From: Blautia sp.
GTDB lineage: Bacteria; Bacillota; Clostridia; Lachnospirales; Lachnospiraceae
Direction: 5' to 3'
NCBI GenBank assembly: GCA_017420455.1
Contig: JAFOJB010000245.1
Coordinates: forward strand, 1 to 7,092
Length of the DNA: 7,092 nt
Part shown: piece by piece, positions 5,224-7,092 of the stretch
Layout: each line of letters starts with the position of its first letter
Position numbering within the stretch: the stretch's first letter is position 1
Notes under the pieces: model-generated
Told to the model about the DNA's origin: nothing
What the model saw: only the letters and a program-made list of their open reading frames with translations
Database searches by the model: none
Made by a program: the position numbers and the translations under genes

Positions 5224-6047
5224 TGAAACAATACAGGCATCTGATAAGACCATACCTGATCTGGTCGCTTGTTCTTGTGGTCATTCCCCTGTTCCTTATC
5301 GTGTTCTACGCATTTACCGAGGAAGGGAATGAGGTGCTCACCTTTTCCTTTACCTGGAAGAACTTCGCCAGGTTTCTGGAAGCCACCTACCTGAATGTCA
5401 TCCTGAAATCCTTCTGGCTGGGCTTTATCACCACAGCCATCTGTCTGCTGCTGGGATACCCGCTGGCGTATTTTATCTCCAGGTTTTCGGAAAAGGCGCA
5501 GGATACACTGATTCTTCTGGTCACCATCCCCATGTGGATCAATATGCTGCTCCGCACCTATGCCTGGATGAATCTCCTTTCCGACAACGGCATCATCAAC
5601 CAGCTGCTTGGGAGACTGAATCTCGGGCCGGTTTCCATGATGTACACGGATTTTTCCGTGCTGGTCGGCCTGGTGTGCAACTTCATGCCCTTTATGATCA
5701 TCCCCATTCATACCTCCCTGTGCAAGATGGACAAATCACTTCTGGAGGCGGCCATGGATCTGGGAGCCAACAGGGTACAGACCTTCTGGAAGGTGACCTG
5801 GAAGCTTTCCATGCCCGGCGTTGTGAACGGCGTCATGATGGTATTCCTTCTGGCGGTATCTTCCTTCGTCATTCCGAAGCTGCTGGGCGGCGGACAGTAC
5901 ATGCTGATCGGGAATCTGATCGAGTCCCAGTTCATCTCTGTGGGAGACTGGAATTTCGGAAGCGCCATTTCCATGATCCTTGCCGTCATCATTCTGATCT
6001 CCATGCGGCTCATGCAGAAGATGGACAAACTGCAGCAGGAAGAATAG
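5223..6047 (+). CDS. potB: PotB2: permease subunit of the second spermidine/putrescine importer
   Basis: This 274-aa inner-membrane protein has six predicted helices (about 9-31, 62-87, 95-118, 142-165, 200-222 and 243-265). The EAA coupling loop, LLEAAMDLGANRVQTFWKVTWKLSMPG (about 173-199), keeps EAA and the central glycine but has WK where LP is common. Other PotB-like stretches are TIPMWINMLLRTYAWM (101-116) and IPKLLGGGQYMLIGNLIESQF (217-237). The stop and start of potA2 and potB2 interlock as TGATG, with GGGAG at 5211-5215. Its sequence is clearly different from PotB1, so the two importers are old paralogs or were assembled from different sources. Confidence 0.93.
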   Translation: MKQYRHLIRPYLIWSLVLVVIPLFLIVFYAFTEEGNEVLTFSFTWKNFARFLEATYLNVILKSFWLGFITTAICLLLGYPLAYFISRFSEKAQDTLILLVTIPMWINMLLRTYAWMNLLSDNGIINQLLGRLNLGPVSMMYTDFSVLVGLVCNFMPFMIIPIHTSLCKMDKSLLEAAMDLGANRVQTFWKVTWKLSMPGVVNGVMMVFLLAVSSFVIPKLLGGGQYMLIGNLIESQFISVGDWNFGSAISMILAVIILISMRLMQKMDKLQQEE

Positions 6048-6056
6048 GAGGCGGGA

Positions 6057-7092
6057 ATGAAGAAGAAAAACGGATTTTTCTCAAGATTTTACATTGTACT
6101 CTGCCTGGCCTTCTTTTACCTGCCCATCCTGGTGACCATGGTTTTTTCCTTCAACAATTCCAAGTCCCTGACCAGGTTTACCGGTTTTTCCCTTCGGTGG
6201 TACGGGGAGCTTCTGCAGAATGTTGAGGTGCTCAGGGCGGTGTATGTGTCTCTTTCCATCGCGATCGCTGCTACCGTCATCTCCACCGTGCTGGGAACGG
6301 TAACGGCCATCGGTCTCTCCAAAAGCCGGCGGGTGCTGCGGGAGATCGTGCTGAATATCAACAATATCCCCATCCTGAATCCGGATATTGTGACGGCCAT
6401 CGGACTGATGCTGCTGTTTTCTTCCATCGGGATGCGGAAGGGCTATTTCACCATGCTGCTGGCCCATATTGCCTTTTGTACTCCCTACGTGGTCACCAGT
6501 GTATATCCGAAGGTAAGAAGCCTGGACCCGAACCTGACCAATGCGGCCATGGATCTTGGCGCTACGCCTTATCAGGCGCTGATGAAGGTGATCGTTCCGC
6601 TTATCAGGGATGGGATTTTCGCCGGGGCTCTTCTGTCCTTTACCATGTCCTTTGACGATTTTGTCATTTCCTACTTTGTTTCCGGAAACGGTGTGAAGAA
6701 CATTTCCATCGTAGTCTACAATATGACGAAGCGGATCAATCCCACCATCAACGCTCTGTCCACCATTGTGATCCTGGTGATCATCATTGTGCTGGTGGCG
6801 GCGAATGTACTGCCGGGAATTGCAGGAAAAAAAGGAAGCTTTATCAATCCGAAGGTGGAAAGGGGAATATCCATAGCTCTGGTGGCAGTGCTGCTGTTCG
6901 GGCTGAACCGCTGCGGAAGGATGAGCTCGCAGAACCATGTCCTGAAGGTATACAATGCAGGAGAGTATATGGATCTTTGTCTTCTGGAAACCTACCAGGA
7001 GGAGTTCAACTGCTCGGTGGTGTACGAGACCTCCGGATACAACGAGATGATGTATACAAAGCTCTCCAGCGGAGAGACCTATGACGTGCTGA
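6057..7092 (+). CDS. potCD: PotCD2: PotC permease fused to a PotD-type substrate-binding domain (3' end outside window)
   Basis: The frame is open from the ATG at 6057 to the window end (345 codons), with AGGAGG at 6046-6051 and a 9-nt gap after potB2. Residues 1-255 are a PotC-type permease with six helices (about 9-31, 60-86, 100-123, 128-148, 184-208 and 230-252), SFDDFVISYF at 198-207, and a degenerate EAA loop, NAAMDLGATPYQALMKVIVPLIRDG (162-186). A basic linker (KKGSFINPKVERG, 258-270) leads to a seventh hydrophobic segment (271-284) and C286. A PotD-like mature start follows (from about 295: LKVYNAGEYMD, then VVYETSGYNEMMYTKLSSGETYDVL). The topology would place the binding domain outside the cell, tethered to its own permease. 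PotD domains are roughly 320 residues, so most of it lies beyond the window. The E. coli PotD tryptophan in YNW is alanine here (A301). Such fusions are known in Firmicutes. Confidence 0.9.
   Translation, partial: MKKKNGFFSRFYIVLCLAFFYLPILVTMVFSFNNSKSLTRFTGFSLRWYGELLQNVEVLRAVYVSLSIAIAATVISTVLGTVTAIGLSKSRRVLREIVLNINNIPILNPDIVTAIGLMLLFSSIGMRKGYFTMLLAHIAFCTPYVVTSVYPKVRSLDPNLTNAAMDLGATPYQALMKVIVPLIRDGIFAGALLSFTMSFDDFVISYFVSGNGVKNISIVVYNMTKRINPTINALSTIVILVIIIVLVAANVLPGIAGKKGSFINPKVERGISIALVAVLLFGLNRCGRMSSQNHVLKVYNAGEYMDLCLLETYQEEFNCSVVYETSGYNEMMYTKLSSGETYDVL

Noticed and set aside
4147..5253. A 368-aa open frame on the minus strand opposite potA2
   Set aside because: It is a mirror of the potA2 coding sequence, histidine-rich without recognisable motifs, and runs across the potC1/potA2 and potA2/potB2 junctions. 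GC-biased codon use explains such long antisense frames.
6081..6938. A 285-aa minus-strand open frame opposite potCD2
   Set aside because: It is very rich in His, Gln and Gly with no hydrophobic core or motif, typical of an antisense shadow of a membrane-protein gene.

Overview
The window looks like chromosomal DNA from a Gram-positive, spore-forming-lineage Firmicute, most likely Clostridia and probably close to Lachnospiraceae. The reasons are the strong AGGAGG-type ribosome binding sites, the consensus sigma-A promoter, a clostridial-type CarD-like regulator, an elongator tRNA-Met without encoded CCA, moderate GC, and a PotC-PotD fusion polyamine importer. This placement is inference; no taxonomic marker gene is present.

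Left part (1-1003). The first 73 bases are the 3' end of an unrecognised gene. The following 429 non-coding bases (74-502) hold four things: one copy of an ~80-nt structured repeat (86-171), a strong intrinsic terminator (226-262), an extended -10 promoter (327-356), and a second copy of the repeat (370-445). The second copy begins within about 8 nt of the predicted transcript start of the next gene. That gene (503-1003) encodes a CarD/CdnL-family RNA-polymerase-binding regulator.

Middle (1004-1454). This stretch contains a long, almost perfect inverted repeat (1083-1161), a consensus promoter (TTGACA, 17 bp, TATAAT), a small leader hairpin, a tRNA-Met(CAT) gene, its terminator, and a short spacer with an inverted repeat that overlaps a weak candidate promoter.

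Right part (1455-7092). Six tightly packed genes on the + strand encode two complete sets of membrane and ATPase parts of polyamine-type ABC importers: potA1-potB1-potC1, then potA2-potB2-potCD2. Adjacent genes overlap by 8, 4, 47 and 1 nt, with one 9-nt gap before the last gene, so this reads as one translationally coupled operon. The last gene fuses a PotC permease to a PotD-type substrate-binding domain and runs off the window. The junction is a seventh hydrophobic segment that looks like a retained lipoprotein signal peptide. Only this second set carries a visible substrate-binding domain; the first set has none in the window.

The points most worth a second look are the duplicated structured repeat in front of the CarD-like gene, the joining of two paralogous importers with one visible binding protein, and the fossil-signal-peptide architecture of PotCD2.
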